Source: Dechloromonas agitata is5 (GTDB lineage Bacteria; Pseudomonadota; Gammaproteobacteria; Burkholderiales; Rhodocyclaceae). From it: a stretch of DNA of 64,000 bases. Position 1 is the first letter of the stretch; every line of letters starts with the position of its first letter. The stretch lies in the NCBI RefSeq assembly GCF_000519045.1, contig NZ_KI912532.1, positions 3,463,867 to 3,527,866 on the forward strand, given 5' to 3'. Both the position numbers and the translations under genes were made by a program. A model generated the notes under the pieces. That model did not search any database and was not told the DNA's origin. It worked only from the letters and a program-made list of their open reading frames with translations. Positions 44,256-53,564 of this stretch are shown piece after piece.

Positions 44256-46397
44256 TCAATAACTCAGGCGCAAGGTCAACCAGTGCACCTTGTCGGCGAT
44301 ACGCAACCACTGGCGTCCCTCTTGCGATTCATTGGCCATTTGCACGGTGTAGGCCAATTCGCCCCGGGCGCCTCCGATGTGGAAACTTTTGCCAAGCCGC
44401 CAGTCGAAACGTTCGCTGGCCTGAATCGGTTCGCCATTTCGCCGCCAACGCATCGGCGAGGCGCGGAAATACATGACCGACGCGGTCACGTCAAAAGGCA
44501 ATTTCTGAATCAGCATTGCGGATTGGGAATGGGCCGGGGCGGAGTCGCGAGTCTGGTTAGCAATCTTCGGCACGTTGCTGAAATCGTCCGCAACCCGCGA
44601 GCTATCGGTGAAATCGGCCTCGATCGTAATCAGTGCATTCCCGTAGATCAGCCGGGTCGTTTCGAATGGTCGCCACTGCAACTGGTATTCATACCCCTTG
44701 ATCCGAACCTTCTCCAGATTTGCCGCCCCATCGGCACGACCATAGATATAGGTTGCGTAGTTCAAGCTGGCATTTTGCCGCGTTGTCATGCTGTCCTGTT
44801 GATCCGGCGTCGAGGCTGGCAGAGGTAGCGGCAGTATCTGGATGTAATTGGGAACCCTCTCGCTGAACAGCCGCACATCGAGACTGGCCCGGTAATGCTT
44901 GAGTTCGGCCAAATAGCCGACTTCAACCATGTCGATGCGTTCCGGTTCCACACCTTGCGCCAGATAGGCGATATCCAGCAAGCCGGTAACGCTGTCGCGC
45001 CGCTCGAAACGCCCCGAAGTTTCATACAAGCTGGGGTTCCGGTGGGCGCGCGACATGCCGAAACGCACGGTATGACCGGGCAGGACGTGATAGCTCACGC
45101 TCAGGCGCGGGTCGAACATCCAGCCAACCACGCTGTCATGCTCCAGGCTCGCACCGGCATTGAGCAACAACGACTGGAAAGGGCGATATTCCAGGTTGCC
45201 AAAACCACGATAGGCAAAGCGCTCGCGCCATCCCGACGTCGAGAATTGCCCATAAGAAGTCACTTCGGTGAACTTGGCCCCCAAACCCCAGACGGCTCGG
45301 GTCGACGCGGAAAGAGACAAACGATGTTCCAGTTCGGCCTCGTGCAGCATCGAACGCCCCCCCGGGTCGTAGGAGAATCGCACGGGCGCCGAAGCGCCGG
45401 AAACCGTGGTGATGTTCTGCTGCCGCCAGTAACGGCCATACGCCCAGTCTTCCGTGTAGTTATAGCGCAAGCGGAGTTCATCGGTGGTCTACAACACGCG
45501 ACGCCACTGTACGCCCAGTGCCGTCGATGACTGCTCCAGATTACGGAGTGGGTCCGACGTCGTGGGTACCGGCCGACCGAATTGCGACAAATCCCGCGCG
45601 AATGTTCCGGTCAGTTGCAAGTCGTCCCGCTCGGAGAGGGGCAGGTCGACACGCAGATCAAACAACTGGGATTGGCGATTGTCTGGGGAATAGGTCGCTG
45701 TTTTCCAATCGTCGTAGGAGGCCCTCTGGAAACCGTCATCCTGAAGGGAGCGGTAGGTCAGCCGGACGTTGGCGTCGCCGATGCTCTCACCCCAGCGCAC
45801 CATTTCATCGCGGATACCGTTATTGCCGTGGTTGGCGGAAACCTGCCAACCCTTGGTCAAGGCGGGGTCCATCGTGATGATGTTGACTACGCCCATGAAA
45901 GCGTTGGAACCGTATGAAACGGTATTCGAGCCACGAATGACTTCAATGCGCTCGATGTTTTCCAGAGCGACCGGCAGGAGATTCCAGTTCACCCCGGATT
46001 TGAACAGCGGCGAGTACTGCGAGCGCCCATCGACCAGCACCTGTACTCGGGAACCGTACTCATCGCCGGAGAGGCCGGTATTCAGGCCGTGATAAACCAC
46101 GTTGGCCGGATCCTGATTGTGCGAAGTGACCTGGAAACCAGGCACCAGGCGCAGCAGATCCTCGACTGTCCGCATGCCGGAAGCGCGGATCATTTCCTGA
46201 TCGATGATGGTGACCGAGGCTGGCGTTTCGGATAGTTGCTGCGGTAACCGACTGACTGAGGCGACGAGCGGCAGGCTGGAGAAGAAGATGTTCTCTTCGG
46301 CCCGGGTCGCGAAAGCCGTCAGCGTGCCCAGAGCAACGAGGGACAAGCGCAAGCAAAATCGGGAAACAGGACCAGTCTTGATATTCACGGCATCCAT
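44256..46397 (-). pseudogene. TonB-dependent outer membrane receptor interrupted by an in-frame TAG
   Basis: One continuous reading frame of about 713 codons encodes a signal peptide (~12-35), a TonB plug domain and a beta-barrel. The plug shows SVTIIDQEMIRASGMRTVEDLL, LVDGRSQYSPLFKSGVNW, and IERIEVIRGSNTVSYGSNAF. The barrel ends with an aromatic-terminated strand (WLTLRLSY). The frame is broken by a single TAG at 45491-45489, between WRRVL and TTDELRLRYNYTEDW; no frameshift is needed to join the halves. A CAG-to-TAG change is the simplest cause. A 302-residue N-terminal product would lack most of the barrel and be non-functional. The ATG start has no good ribosome site; a GTG three codons later is an alternative. 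Ligand unknown; an amber-suppressed or sequencing-error explanation remains possible. Confidence 0.8.
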
Positions 46398-46534
46398 CCG
46401 TCGGGCCGGCACTGCGCAGACTCCAGCCCCCCTGGAATCACTTGAATTTTGGTCAGTGGCCGGCCCCGATCTTAACAAGATTTGATCCCTGAAAAACTAG
46501 GGTAAAAACGAGGCCAACGCCGAAAATGACAAGG

Positions 46535-47794
46535 CTATATGCCGCTCAGCACGCGCACTTCGCGCTGCGGGAAGGGAATCGAAATGCCGTTTTCCTTGAA
46601 GGCGCGCCAGATGGCGAAATTGATGTCGGAGACGATGTTGCCCTTGCCCTCTTCCGGGTCGTTGATCCAGAAACCGAGCTCGAGATTGATCGCACTGTCG
46701 GCGAACTGGGTCAGGAAAAACTTGGGAGCGGGTTCAGCAAGCACCCGCGGATGGGCCTTGGCAGCCTCGACCATCAATCGGCCGGCCAGTTCGAGGTCGC
46801 TGTCGTAGGCGACACCAACGCTGGTCGCCAGGCGGATCTGCGAATTGGAATAGGTCTGGTTCTGCACCGTGGTGCCAATCAGGGTTTCGTTGGGCACGAT
46901 GAACTCGGTGCCGCCGGGATGTCGGAGCACGGTGTAGCGCGTCGTGATCTGCGTTACCTCGCCGACGTCGCTGCCGACCTGGACGATGTTGCCGATACGG
47001 ATCGAGCGGTCGAGCAGGATGATGAAGCCGGAAACGTAGTTGCTGGCGATCTTCTGCAGACCGAAGCCGAGGCCGACGCCAAGGGCGCCGGTGAACACCG
47101 ACAGCGCGGTCATGTCGATACCGACCAGCGCCAGGCTGGCCAGGATGGCGACGACGGTCAACACGGCCTTGGCGACACGCACGCCAACGATGCGCAGATT
47201 GGCGTCGAGGGTCTGGATGCGCATCAGCCTGGCCTCGACGACGCCGGCGATCCACAGCGCGAAGACGACGGTCAGGAAGACGGTGACGATGCCGCGCAAC
47301 ACCGTCCACAAGTCGATGTGCTGCTTGCCGATGTGGAACTGCACCCTTTCCATGGCGTCGATAACATAAGGCGCCAGATCGGTGATGTAGAGCGCCAGCC
47401 AGCCCCAGACCAGGGTGGCGATGATGCGCTCCCAGGCGGTCAGCCAGGTTGCTTTCGGGAAAGCCTGGCGCAGCACGAAGATGACGCCGCGGACCAGCGC
47501 CATCGAGCCAAGCAGCGGCATGGCCAGCTTGAGCAGATGGGTGTGCTGGAAGTTGTCGAGCACGGTAATCGCGATCCCCGTCAGCACCATGCCGGTCAGC
47601 GGAAAGGCCAGGCGGGCACTGGCATCGTTCAGGCGCCCCGAACCTTCGGCATGGCGGCTGCGCCACCAGCGGGCGATGAGCAGCGCCGTGCCGATGCAGA
47701 CGATCAAGGCGGCCACCTGCCAGATGAAATCCGGCTCGCGAATGTCGGCCAGCAGATTGTTGATCAGGCGCAGGGCCTGGCTTTTCTCGCTCAT
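46535..47794 (-). CDS. MscS-family mechanosensitive channel
   Basis: 419-residue small-conductance mechanosensitive channel protein. About five to six membrane helices occupy the first ~250 residues. The pore helix and following segment are GVGLGFGLQKIASNYVSGFI with LLDRSIRIGNIVQVGSDVGEV, then the beta domain (VPNETLIGTTVQN) and the alpha/beta C-terminal domain. Such channels release solutes on osmotic downshift. Its ATG overlaps the stop of the RNA methyltransferase gene, and it is the last gene of the minus-strand operon starting at dedA. Confidence 0.93.
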   Translation of the reverse strand: MSEKSQALRLINNLLADIREPDFIWQVAALIVCIGTALLIARWWRSRHAEGSGRLNDASARLAFPLTGMVLTGIAITVLDNFQHTHLLKLAMPLLGSMALVRGVIFVLRQAFPKATWLTAWERIIATLVWGWLALYITDLAPYVIDAMERVQFHIGKQHIDLWTVLRGIVTVFLTVVFALWIAGVVEARLMRIQTLDANLRIVGVRVAKAVLTVVAILASLALVGIDMTALSVFTGALGVGLGFGLQKIASNYVSGFIILLDRSIRIGNIVQVGSDVGEVTQITTRYTVLRHPGGTEFIVPNETLIGTTVQNQTYSNSQIRLATSVGVAYDSDLELAGRLMVEAAKAHPRVLAEPAPKFFLTQFADSAINLELGFWINDPEEGKGNIVSDINFAIWRAFKENGISIPFPQREVRVLSGI

Positions 47795-49053
47795 GCCTTG
47801 CGCTCCATTGCAGCGGCAAAGAAGCCGTCGGTGTTGTGCTTGTGTGGCAGCAGGCGCAGCACATCACCATCGCAGGCGATACTCTGCTTGCCGAGGATGC
47901 CGTTGGCCGGCAACAGACTGAAATCAGGGTGTTTTTCGAGGAAGGCGGCAACGATGGCGTCGTTCTCTTCGGCCAGCAGGCTGCAGGTGGCGTAGACCAG
48001 GCGACCGCCGGGGCGCACCAGCGTCGACGCCGCATCAAGGATGGATGCCTGCTTGACGGTCAACTCGGCGATCGATTTTTCATCCTGCCGCCATTTGAGG
48101 TCCGGATTGCGGCGCAGCGTGCCGAGGCCGGAGCACGGCGCGTCGACCAGCACGCGGTCGGCCTTGCCGGCCAGGCGCTTGATCTTCTGGTCGCGCTCGT
48201 GCTCGATGCGGGCCGGATGGACGTTGGACAGGCCGGAGCGGGCCAGGCGCGGCTTCAGGTTGGCCAGGCGCTTGTCGGACACGTCGAAGGCATAGAGGCG
48301 GCCGGTATTGCGCATCAGGGCGCCGAGCAGCAGGGTCTTGCCGCCGGCCCCGGCGCAGAAGTCGACGACCATCTCGCCGCGCTTCGGTTCGAGCAGGAAG
48401 CCGAGCAACTGGCTGCCCTCGTCCTGCACTTCGAAAGCGCCGTCGAGGAAAAGCGGGTGCTTGGCCAGCGCCGGCTTGTCGCGCAGGCGAACGGCGAGCG
48501 GCGACAAGGCGCCCGGTTGTGCCGCGATATCGTCGGCGGCGAGCTTGGCGAGCAAGGTATCGCGGTCGGTTTTCAGGGTATTGACGCGCAGGTCGAGAGG
48601 AGCCGACTGGTTCATCGCCCGGGCCAGCGCCGGCACCTCGTCGGCGCCGAATTGCACTGCCAACCGTTCATACAACCAATCCGGCAGGTCGCAGCGCACG
48701 GCAGCCGGCCAGTCGGCATCCGACATGGCCTTGACCTCGGCCAGCCAGCCTTCCTCATTCGCTTTGAGCACCGGTGCCAGTTCGCGCTGGCTCCAGCCCC
48801 GGACAACGGCCAGCGTGGCGAGCAGGCGGCGACGGTCGGACAACTGCCCGGCACAACGGGCTTCGATGCTGCGCCCGCGCCGCAGCACGGCGAACACCGT
48901 TTCGGCGACGAACGCCCGGTCGGCATGGCCCAACTGGCGATGCTCGCGGAAATAGCGGGAAACAACGGCGTCAGCCGGGTGATCGAAGCGCAGCAACTGG
49001 CCAAGAACGGCCTCGGCATGGGCAAACAGGGCGGGGGTGAAACGGGCTTTCAT
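47791..49053 (-). CDS. RsmB/NOP-family RNA (cytosine-5) methyltransferase
   Basis: 420-residue SAM-dependent m5C methyltransferase. An N-terminal RNA-binding/NusB-like region (~1-130) is followed by the catalytic Rossmann domain with FCAGAGGKTLLLGALM. VDAPCSGLGTLRRNPDLKW and LVYATCSLLAEEN carry the two cysteines of the RsmB/NOP mechanism. It is probably a 16S rRNA enzyme, but canonical RsmB normally sits with fmt/def and htpX, so the exact position modified is uncertain and I do not assign rsmB. It overlaps neighbours by 4 bases on both sides. Confidence 0.85.
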   Translation of the reverse strand: MKARFTPALFAHAEAVLGQLLRFDHPADAVVSRYFREHRQLGHADRAFVAETVFAVLRRGRSIEARCAGQLSDRRRLLATLAVVRGWSQRELAPVLKANEEGWLAEVKAMSDADWPAAVRCDLPDWLYERLAVQFGADEVPALARAMNQSAPLDLRVNTLKTDRDTLLAKLAADDIAAQPGALSPLAVRLRDKPALAKHPLFLDGAFEVQDEGSQLLGFLLEPKRGEMVVDFCAGAGGKTLLLGALMRNTGRLYAFDVSDKRLANLKPRLARSGLSNVHPARIEHERDQKIKRLAGKADRVLVDAPCSGLGTLRRNPDLKWRQDEKSIAELTVKQASILDAASTLVRPGGRLVYATCSLLAEENDAIVAAFLEKHPDFSLLPANGILGKQSIACDGDVLRLLPHKHNTDGFFAAAMERKA

Positions 49054-50051
49054 GGAGTTCCTAATTCGGTGGCGATCTGCTCGTAAATGTCGCCTTTCTT
49101 GTCGGTGAACCGTATTTTAACCGGCAGGCGATGATGATCGAGGGCAAGCCAGATTTCGGTCACGCTGTCGGTCATCGCCCGCAAGTGCAGGGTGCGGAAA
49201 TGGCCGGCCGGCGTCTCCAGCGCCTCCTCGCCGAGCGAATCGAGGGCGTAGCGCTCGTACTTCTTGCCGGTGACGACGCCGATCGAGGCGCCCTCTTCTG
49301 GCTTGGGCAGATAGGCGAGATGGTAGTTGAGCGACAGGACATCCTGCGTGCCCGGCGCTATCGGTCGTACCTGACCGTCGCGCGACAGCGTGACCTGGGT
49401 GGCCGGCCAGTCGAAATCGGCATTTTCGTTGGCATCCCGGCCATTCTTGCGCGTCCGATACTGCTCGGGCTGCAGGCCACCGGCGATCAGGCGCCCCGTG
49501 CTCTCGTTCTCGAAACGGACGGACTTGAAGAGGGCGACCAGGCCACTCGTTTCGGTCATGCCGTAGAGGTGGTAGCGGCCATCCTCGCTGAATTCCCAGC
49601 GATGCTCGGCACGTCCGATCTGGAAGCCCTGGGTGCCCATCAAGATGGCAAAGCGGATGACGCCGCGGGCCGGCAAGTGGGGCTTGGCCGGCTCCGGCGG
49701 AGGAGCAGGCGGGGCCGTAGCGACCGGGCCTTCCGCAGCAGCCGATTGGTCTGCTTCGGCGGCGGCCGGCACAACCGACGACGGCTGATCCGTTGCGACG
49801 GCCGAGTGGAGCGGGCGGTGCGCCACGGGCGCCCTGCTCCCGGCCTTGGCGGCAGGCTTTGCTTTGGCCGCATCGCGTACGACTTGCCGGGGGGACTCAA
49901 CCGGCGGTGTGGTGGGCGGCGGCTGCAAATCGGCACGCAGCATAACCGGCTCCTCCGTACCGCCGCCGAACAGTTCGACATCCGGCCCGAACAATGCCGC
50001 CGCATGGATGCCCAGCGAAGCCGCCAGCGCCAGGACGATGGCGATGGGCAT
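49050..50051 (-). CDS. DUF3108 domain protein with TonB-like N-terminus
   Basis: 333 residues. An N-terminal membrane anchor or uncleaved signal (~2-22), a Pro/Ala-rich spacer (~40-125) and a DUF3108 domain (~130-333) follow in order. The domain contains RFAILMGTQGFQIGRAEHRW and YALDSLGEEALETPAGHFRT. DUF3108 proteins are periplasmic beta-rich proteins of unknown function. The anchor-plus-Pro-spacer layout resembles TonB, but no TonB C-terminal domain is seen. The gene starts 6 bases after purN ends. Confidence 0.85.
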   Translation of the reverse strand: MPIAIVLALAASLGIHAAALFGPDVELFGGGTEEPVMLRADLQPPPTTPPVESPRQVVRDAAKAKPAAKAGSRAPVAHRPLHSAVATDQPSSVVPAAAEADQSAAAEGPVATAPPAPPPEPAKPHLPARGVIRFAILMGTQGFQIGRAEHRWEFSEDGRYHLYGMTETSGLVALFKSVRFENESTGRLIAGGLQPEQYRTRKNGRDANENADFDWPATQVTLSRDGQVRPIAPGTQDVLSLNYHLAYLPKPEEGASIGVVTGKKYERYALDSLGEEALETPAGHFRTLHLRAMTDSVTEIWLALDHHRLPVKIRFTDKKGDIYEQIATELGTP

Positions 50052-50057
50052 CGGCGC

Positions 50058-50705
50058 TCAGCGCAGGACCGGGGAGATGAAGGCGCTGTCGGACACCAGA
50101 TCGGCAGCCAGCCTGACCCGGCCGTTGTCCAGCGTCAGCTTGCCCTCGGCGAACCAGCGGACGGCCTGCGGATAGACCCGGTGCTCCTGGCGCAGGACAC
50201 GGGCAGCCAGGCTGGCTTCGTCGTCGCTGTCGAGCACCGGCACGGCGGCCTGGATGATGACCGGCCCATGATCGAGGCTCGGCGTGACGAAATGCACGGT
50301 GCAGCCGTGGATGCGCACCCCCTCGTCGAGCGCCCGCTGGTGCGTGTGCAGGCCGGGGAAGGAAGGCAGCAGCGAGGGGTGGATGTTCATCAGGCGCCCT
50401 GCGTAATGGCGGACGAAACCTTCGCTGAGGATGCGCATGAAACCGGCCAGCACGACCAGATCCGGCGCAAAGCCGTCGATGCACTCGGCCAGGGCGGCAT
50501 CGAAGGCCTCGCGCCCGGCAAAGGCCTTGTGGTCGATGTAATGCGTGACGATGCCGGCCTTGGCGGCTGTCTCCAGCCCTGCCGCATCGGGCCGGTTACT
50601 GATCACGGCGGCGATGTTGACGGGCAGATTGCCGGCATCGCGGGCGGCGATCAGTGCCTCCATGTTGCTGCCACGGCCGGAAATCAGGATGACGATATTC
50701 TTCAT
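50058..50705 (-). CDS. purN: Phosphoribosylglycinamide formyltransferase
   Basis: 215-residue GAR transformylase: transfers formyl from 10-formyl-THF to GAR, step 3 of purine synthesis. LISGRGSNMEALI binds phosphate; the catalytic Asn/His/Asp are in MNIHPSLLPSFPG and SLDHGPVI. The true start is the ATG overlapping the upstream lipoprotein stop (ATGA); the longer frame is a shadow. It usually pairs with purM; here purM is 8 kb away. Confidence 0.97.
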   Translation of the reverse strand: MKNIVILISGRGSNMEALIAARDAGNLPVNIAAVISNRPDAAGLETAAKAGIVTHYIDHKAFAGREAFDAALAECIDGFAPDLVVLAGFMRILSEGFVRHYAGRLMNIHPSLLPSFPGLHTHQRALDEGVRIHGCTVHFVTPSLDHGPVIIQAAVPVLDSDDEASLAARVLRQEHRVYPQAVRWFAEGKLTLDNGRVRLAADLVSDSAFISPVLR

Positions 50706-51409
50706 TTCAAAAAACTCACCGGTAAGAAGAGGGTGCTGGCGACCGTATGGGTCAGCCGGGAAAGGCCACGGCCATTGCGATCGGCGACGATCTTGGCCAT
50801 GAAGTCGAGCAGGCCCATGACGCGGCCGAACTCGCGCTCGAAGGAGAGGTTGCGGTTGCCAGGGTCGAGCTCGTTGGAAAGCAGGAACAACTCGCCAGCG
50901 GCATTGCGGTCGTGGCCGAGCTTCCAGATCGCGACATCCATGTTGCGCGCCGAATTGAACAGTTTGACCTCGTTCAGGCTGTCGAGCACGTAGAACTCCT
51001 GTTTGTGCTCGAACGCCGCATCGACCATGGTCAGCAAGCCAAAAACCAGCGCCGCCACGCGGTCGCCGGCGTAGGCCTCGTTGAACGCCAGCGCCGCTGC
51101 CGGCCCCTCGCGCAGGCCATTCATCTCCGGCCAGCGCTGATACTGGCGATTGCGCAGCCGCTCGACGGCGGCTTCGCGGCTGGCCAGGCCGGCCTTCTTC
51201 CATTCCTTCGGGTTGCGCCTGTAGAGCTTGTCGGCAATGAGCAGCAAGCCATCGACCACCTCGGCCCGATTGGTATCGGCGATGCGGTCGACCTCGGTCT
51301 TAGCCAGGTATTTCACGTCGACCGTGGTGTCGGTTCGTCCATCCTTGCCCAGCTTGGTGGAGCAGGCCGCCGCCAGGACCAGGGCGAGGAGGACGGCCAG
51401 GCCACGCAT
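50702..51409 (-). CDS. Putative lipoprotein, unknown function
   Basis: 235 residues with a lipoprotein signal (LVLAAACS, lipidated Cys16). The mature protein is helical and charged, with AKTEVDRIADTNRAEVVDGLLLIADKLYRRNP, EFYVLDSLNEVKLFNSARNMD and ELDPGNRNLSFEREFGRVMGLLD. No family is recognised with certainty. The start overlaps the dedA stop and the end overlaps the purN start, so it is translationally coupled on both sides. Probably outer-membrane or periplasm facing. Confidence 0.75.
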   Translation of the reverse strand: MRGLAVLLALVLAAACSTKLGKDGRTDTTVDVKYLAKTEVDRIADTNRAEVVDGLLLIADKLYRRNPKEWKKAGLASREAAVERLRNRQYQRWPEMNGLREGPAAALAFNEAYAGDRVAALVFGLLTMVDAAFEHKQEFYVLDSLNEVKLFNSARNMDVAIWKLGHDRNAAGELFLLSNELDPGNRNLSFEREFGRVMGLLDFMAKIVADRNGRGLSRLTHTVASTLFLPVSFLK

Positions 51410-52053
51410 CAGGCGGCCGCCCTGTGCTTGACGTAACCCACGGCGACCGGGATCAGCGAAACGACGATGATGCCGACGATGAGCACTGACAGGTTCTGCT
51501 TGACCCACGGCATGTTGCCCAGCCAGAAACCGGCCAGGCACAGCGAAACGACCCAGGCGGCAGCGCCGACCAGATTGAAAAGCAGGAACTTGGCGTAGGA
51601 CATGGCGCCGATGCCGGCAACGAAGGGGGCAAAGGTGCGGAACAACGGCAGGAAGCGCGAGATGACCAGCGTCTTGCCGCCGTGCTTTTCATAGAAGGCA
51701 TGCGTCTTTTGCAGCGCCGCCTTGTTGAAGAAGCGGGAGTTTTCCCAATGGAAGACCTTCGGCCCGAGCAGGCGACCGATCTGGTAGTTGACCATGTTGC
51801 CGAGCACGGCGGCGGCAAGCAGGACGCCGATCAATGTCCAGATATTCATGCCGCCCTCGCCCAGTGCGGCCAGCGCACCGGCCACGAAGAGCAGCGAATC
51901 GCCAGGCAGGAAGGGAAAGATCACAAAACCCGTCTCGGCAAAAATGATGAAGAAGAGGATGCCGTAGATCCACAAGCCGTACTGCTGGACGAGGATCGCC
52001 AGATGCTTGTCGAGGTGGAGGACGATGTCGATGAATTGGGCAAGCAGTTCCAT
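51409..52053 (-). CDS. DedA-family membrane protein
   Basis: 214-residue DedA (SNARE-associated/VTT) protein with about five hydrophobic segments. Family motifs are [24 protein letters not shown] and the [29 protein letters not shown] stretch with conserved Arg. DedA proteins act in envelope homeostasis; recent work links the family to undecaprenyl-phosphate or lipid recycling. It is the first gene of a six-gene minus-strand operon. Confidence 0.93.
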   Translation of the reverse strand: MELLAQFIDIVLHLDKHLAILVQQYGLWIYGILFFIIFAETGFVIFPFLPGDSLLFVAGALAALGEGGMNIWTLIGVLLAAAVLGNMVNYQIGRLLGPKVFHWENSRFFNKAALQKTHAFYEKHGGKTLVISRFLPLFRTFAPFVAGIGAMSYAKFLLFNLVGAAAWVVSLCLAGFWLGNMPWVKQNLSVLIVGIIVVSLIPVAVGYVKHRAAA

Positions 52054-52202
52054 GTGCGCCTAAGGGGCTGAAAACCCGGGCATTTTACCCCAGTCGGCGG
52101 CCTGCCTCCGGGAAAGCGGCCCGCGCCGCGAGAGAGCCCGGCGGGCGGCACACAAAAACTATACAATCATCAAATTCGTTTAAACCACAAGGGATTCTCG
52201 CC

Positions 52203-53519
52203 ATGTTCTGCAAGAAATATCAGGAACGGATCGTCCAGCTCGAAAACCGGCTCGCCGCCAGCCAATCGGTACTGGCCGCGCTTGACCGTTCGCTGGCCGT
52301 CATCGAGCTGAGCCCGGATGGCCGGATTCTCGCGGTCAACGATAACTTCTGCCGGACGGTAGGCTATGCTGCCGACGAACTGGTTGGCCGCGAACACCGT
52401 CTGCTCTGCGACCCTACATTTGCCGCCAGCCCCGACTATGCTGCCTTCTGGAACCAGCTGCGGCGCGGCGACTTCTACCAGGGCCTGATCAAGCGCCGGC
52501 AGCAGAGCGGCCGCGACATCTGGCTGCAGGCAACCTACAACCCCATCCTCGATAGCCGCGGCCAGGTCGCCAAGGTGGTCAAATTTGCCAGCGACGCCAC
52601 GACTCAGGTCAACGAAGCGGCTGGCCAGAAGGCGATGATCGAGGCCATCGAACGGTCGACGGCCGTCATCGAATTCAATGTCGACGGCACCGTGCTGCGC
52701 GCCAACGACAATTTCCTGCGCACGGTCGGCTACGCCGCCAACGAGATCGTCGGCCGCCATCACCGCCTGTTCTGTGCGCCGGAAATCGTGAACAGCGCGG
52801 AATACGCCAGTTTCTGGGAACGCCTCGGGCGCGGCGAATTCATCACCGGCCAGTTTTCCCGGCGCGACCGGCAAGGCAGGGAAATCTGGCTGGAGGCCAG
52901 CTACAACCCGGTGTTCGACCCGGAGGGCCGTGTTCTCAAGGTGGTCAAGTTCGCTACCGACGTCACGCAACAGGTCCAGCGCCTGCAGGCCGAGCAGCAG
53001 GGGACTGCCACCGCCTACGAAGTCGCCCAGACAACACGCGACATCGCCCACGACAGCAAGGCGATCATCCTGCAGACCGTGGACAAGATGCAGTCCATCG
53101 CCGCCATCGTCGAACAATCGGCCGGGCTGGTGGACACGCTGGGCAAGCAGACTTCGGGGATCACCTCCATTGTCAATACGATCAAGGAAATCGCCGACCA
53201 GACCAACCTGCTCGCCCTGAATGCCGCCATCGAGGCCGCCCGGGCCGGTGAAAGCGGCCGGGGTTTTGCGGTCGTTGCCGACGAAGTCGGCAAACTGGCC
53301 GAGCGCACCGGCAAATCGACGGGCGAGATCAGCCGGATGATTGCGGACATCCAGGCCGAGACCGCCTCGGTCACGGCCAGCATGGACAGCGGATTGCGGG
53401 CGGTCAATGAAGGCGTCGCGCTGGCCAGCGACGCCGGCGAAGCGATCCAGAAAATGCATGGCGGCGCGCTGCGCGTTGTCGAGGTCATCCAGGAACTCGC
53501 CGCCGGCACCACCCGCTGA
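52203..53519 (+). CDS. Soluble PAS-PAS-MCP sensor (BdlA-like)
   Basis: 438 residues without membrane segments: a short coiled N-terminus, PAS1 (~25-130), PAS2 (~145-255) and a truncated MCP signalling domain (~285-438). The two PAS domains are near-duplicates; each has VNDNF / [17 protein letters not shown] / [12 protein letters not shown] and [10 protein letters not shown] / [10 protein letters not shown]. The hairpin tip [27 protein letters not shown] lies near 345. Layout and length match Pseudomonas BdlA, which mediates biofilm dispersion. No haem or FAD ligand can be assigned by eye. The methylation helices appear short. Confidence 0.88.
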   Translation: MFCKKYQERIVQLENRLAASQSVLAALDRSLAVIELSPDGRILAVNDNFCRTVGYAADELVGREHRLLCDPTFAASPDYAAFWNQLRRGDFYQGLIKRRQQSGRDIWLQATYNPILDSRGQVAKVVKFASDATTQVNEAAGQKAMIEAIERSTAVIEFNVDGTVLRANDNFLRTVGYAANEIVGRHHRLFCAPEIVNSAEYASFWERLGRGEFITGQFSRRDRQGREIWLEASYNPVFDPEGRVLKVVKFATDVTQQVQRLQAEQQGTATAYEVAQTTRDIAHDSKAIILQTVDKMQSIAAIVEQSAGLVDTLGKQTSGITSIVNTIKEIADQTNLLALNAAIEAARAGESGRGFAVVADEVGKLAERTGKSTGEISRMIADIQAETASVTASMDSGLRAVNEGVALASDAGEAIQKMHGGALRVVEVIQELAAGTTR

Positions 53520-53564
53520 GGTCGATTCGGCAGGGTGGCCGGCAATCTGGGATAATCCGCCGCC

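Noticed and set aside
44256..45470. Second half of the TonB receptor as an independent gene starting at TTG
   Set aside because: It begins in mid-barrel without signal peptide or plug and is in frame with the upstream half across one TAG codon.
45489..45491. Programmed TAG recoding (pyrrolysine) in the receptor
   Set aside because: No PylT/PylS context is visible and betaproteobacteria are not known to decode TAG; a nonsense mutation is simpler.
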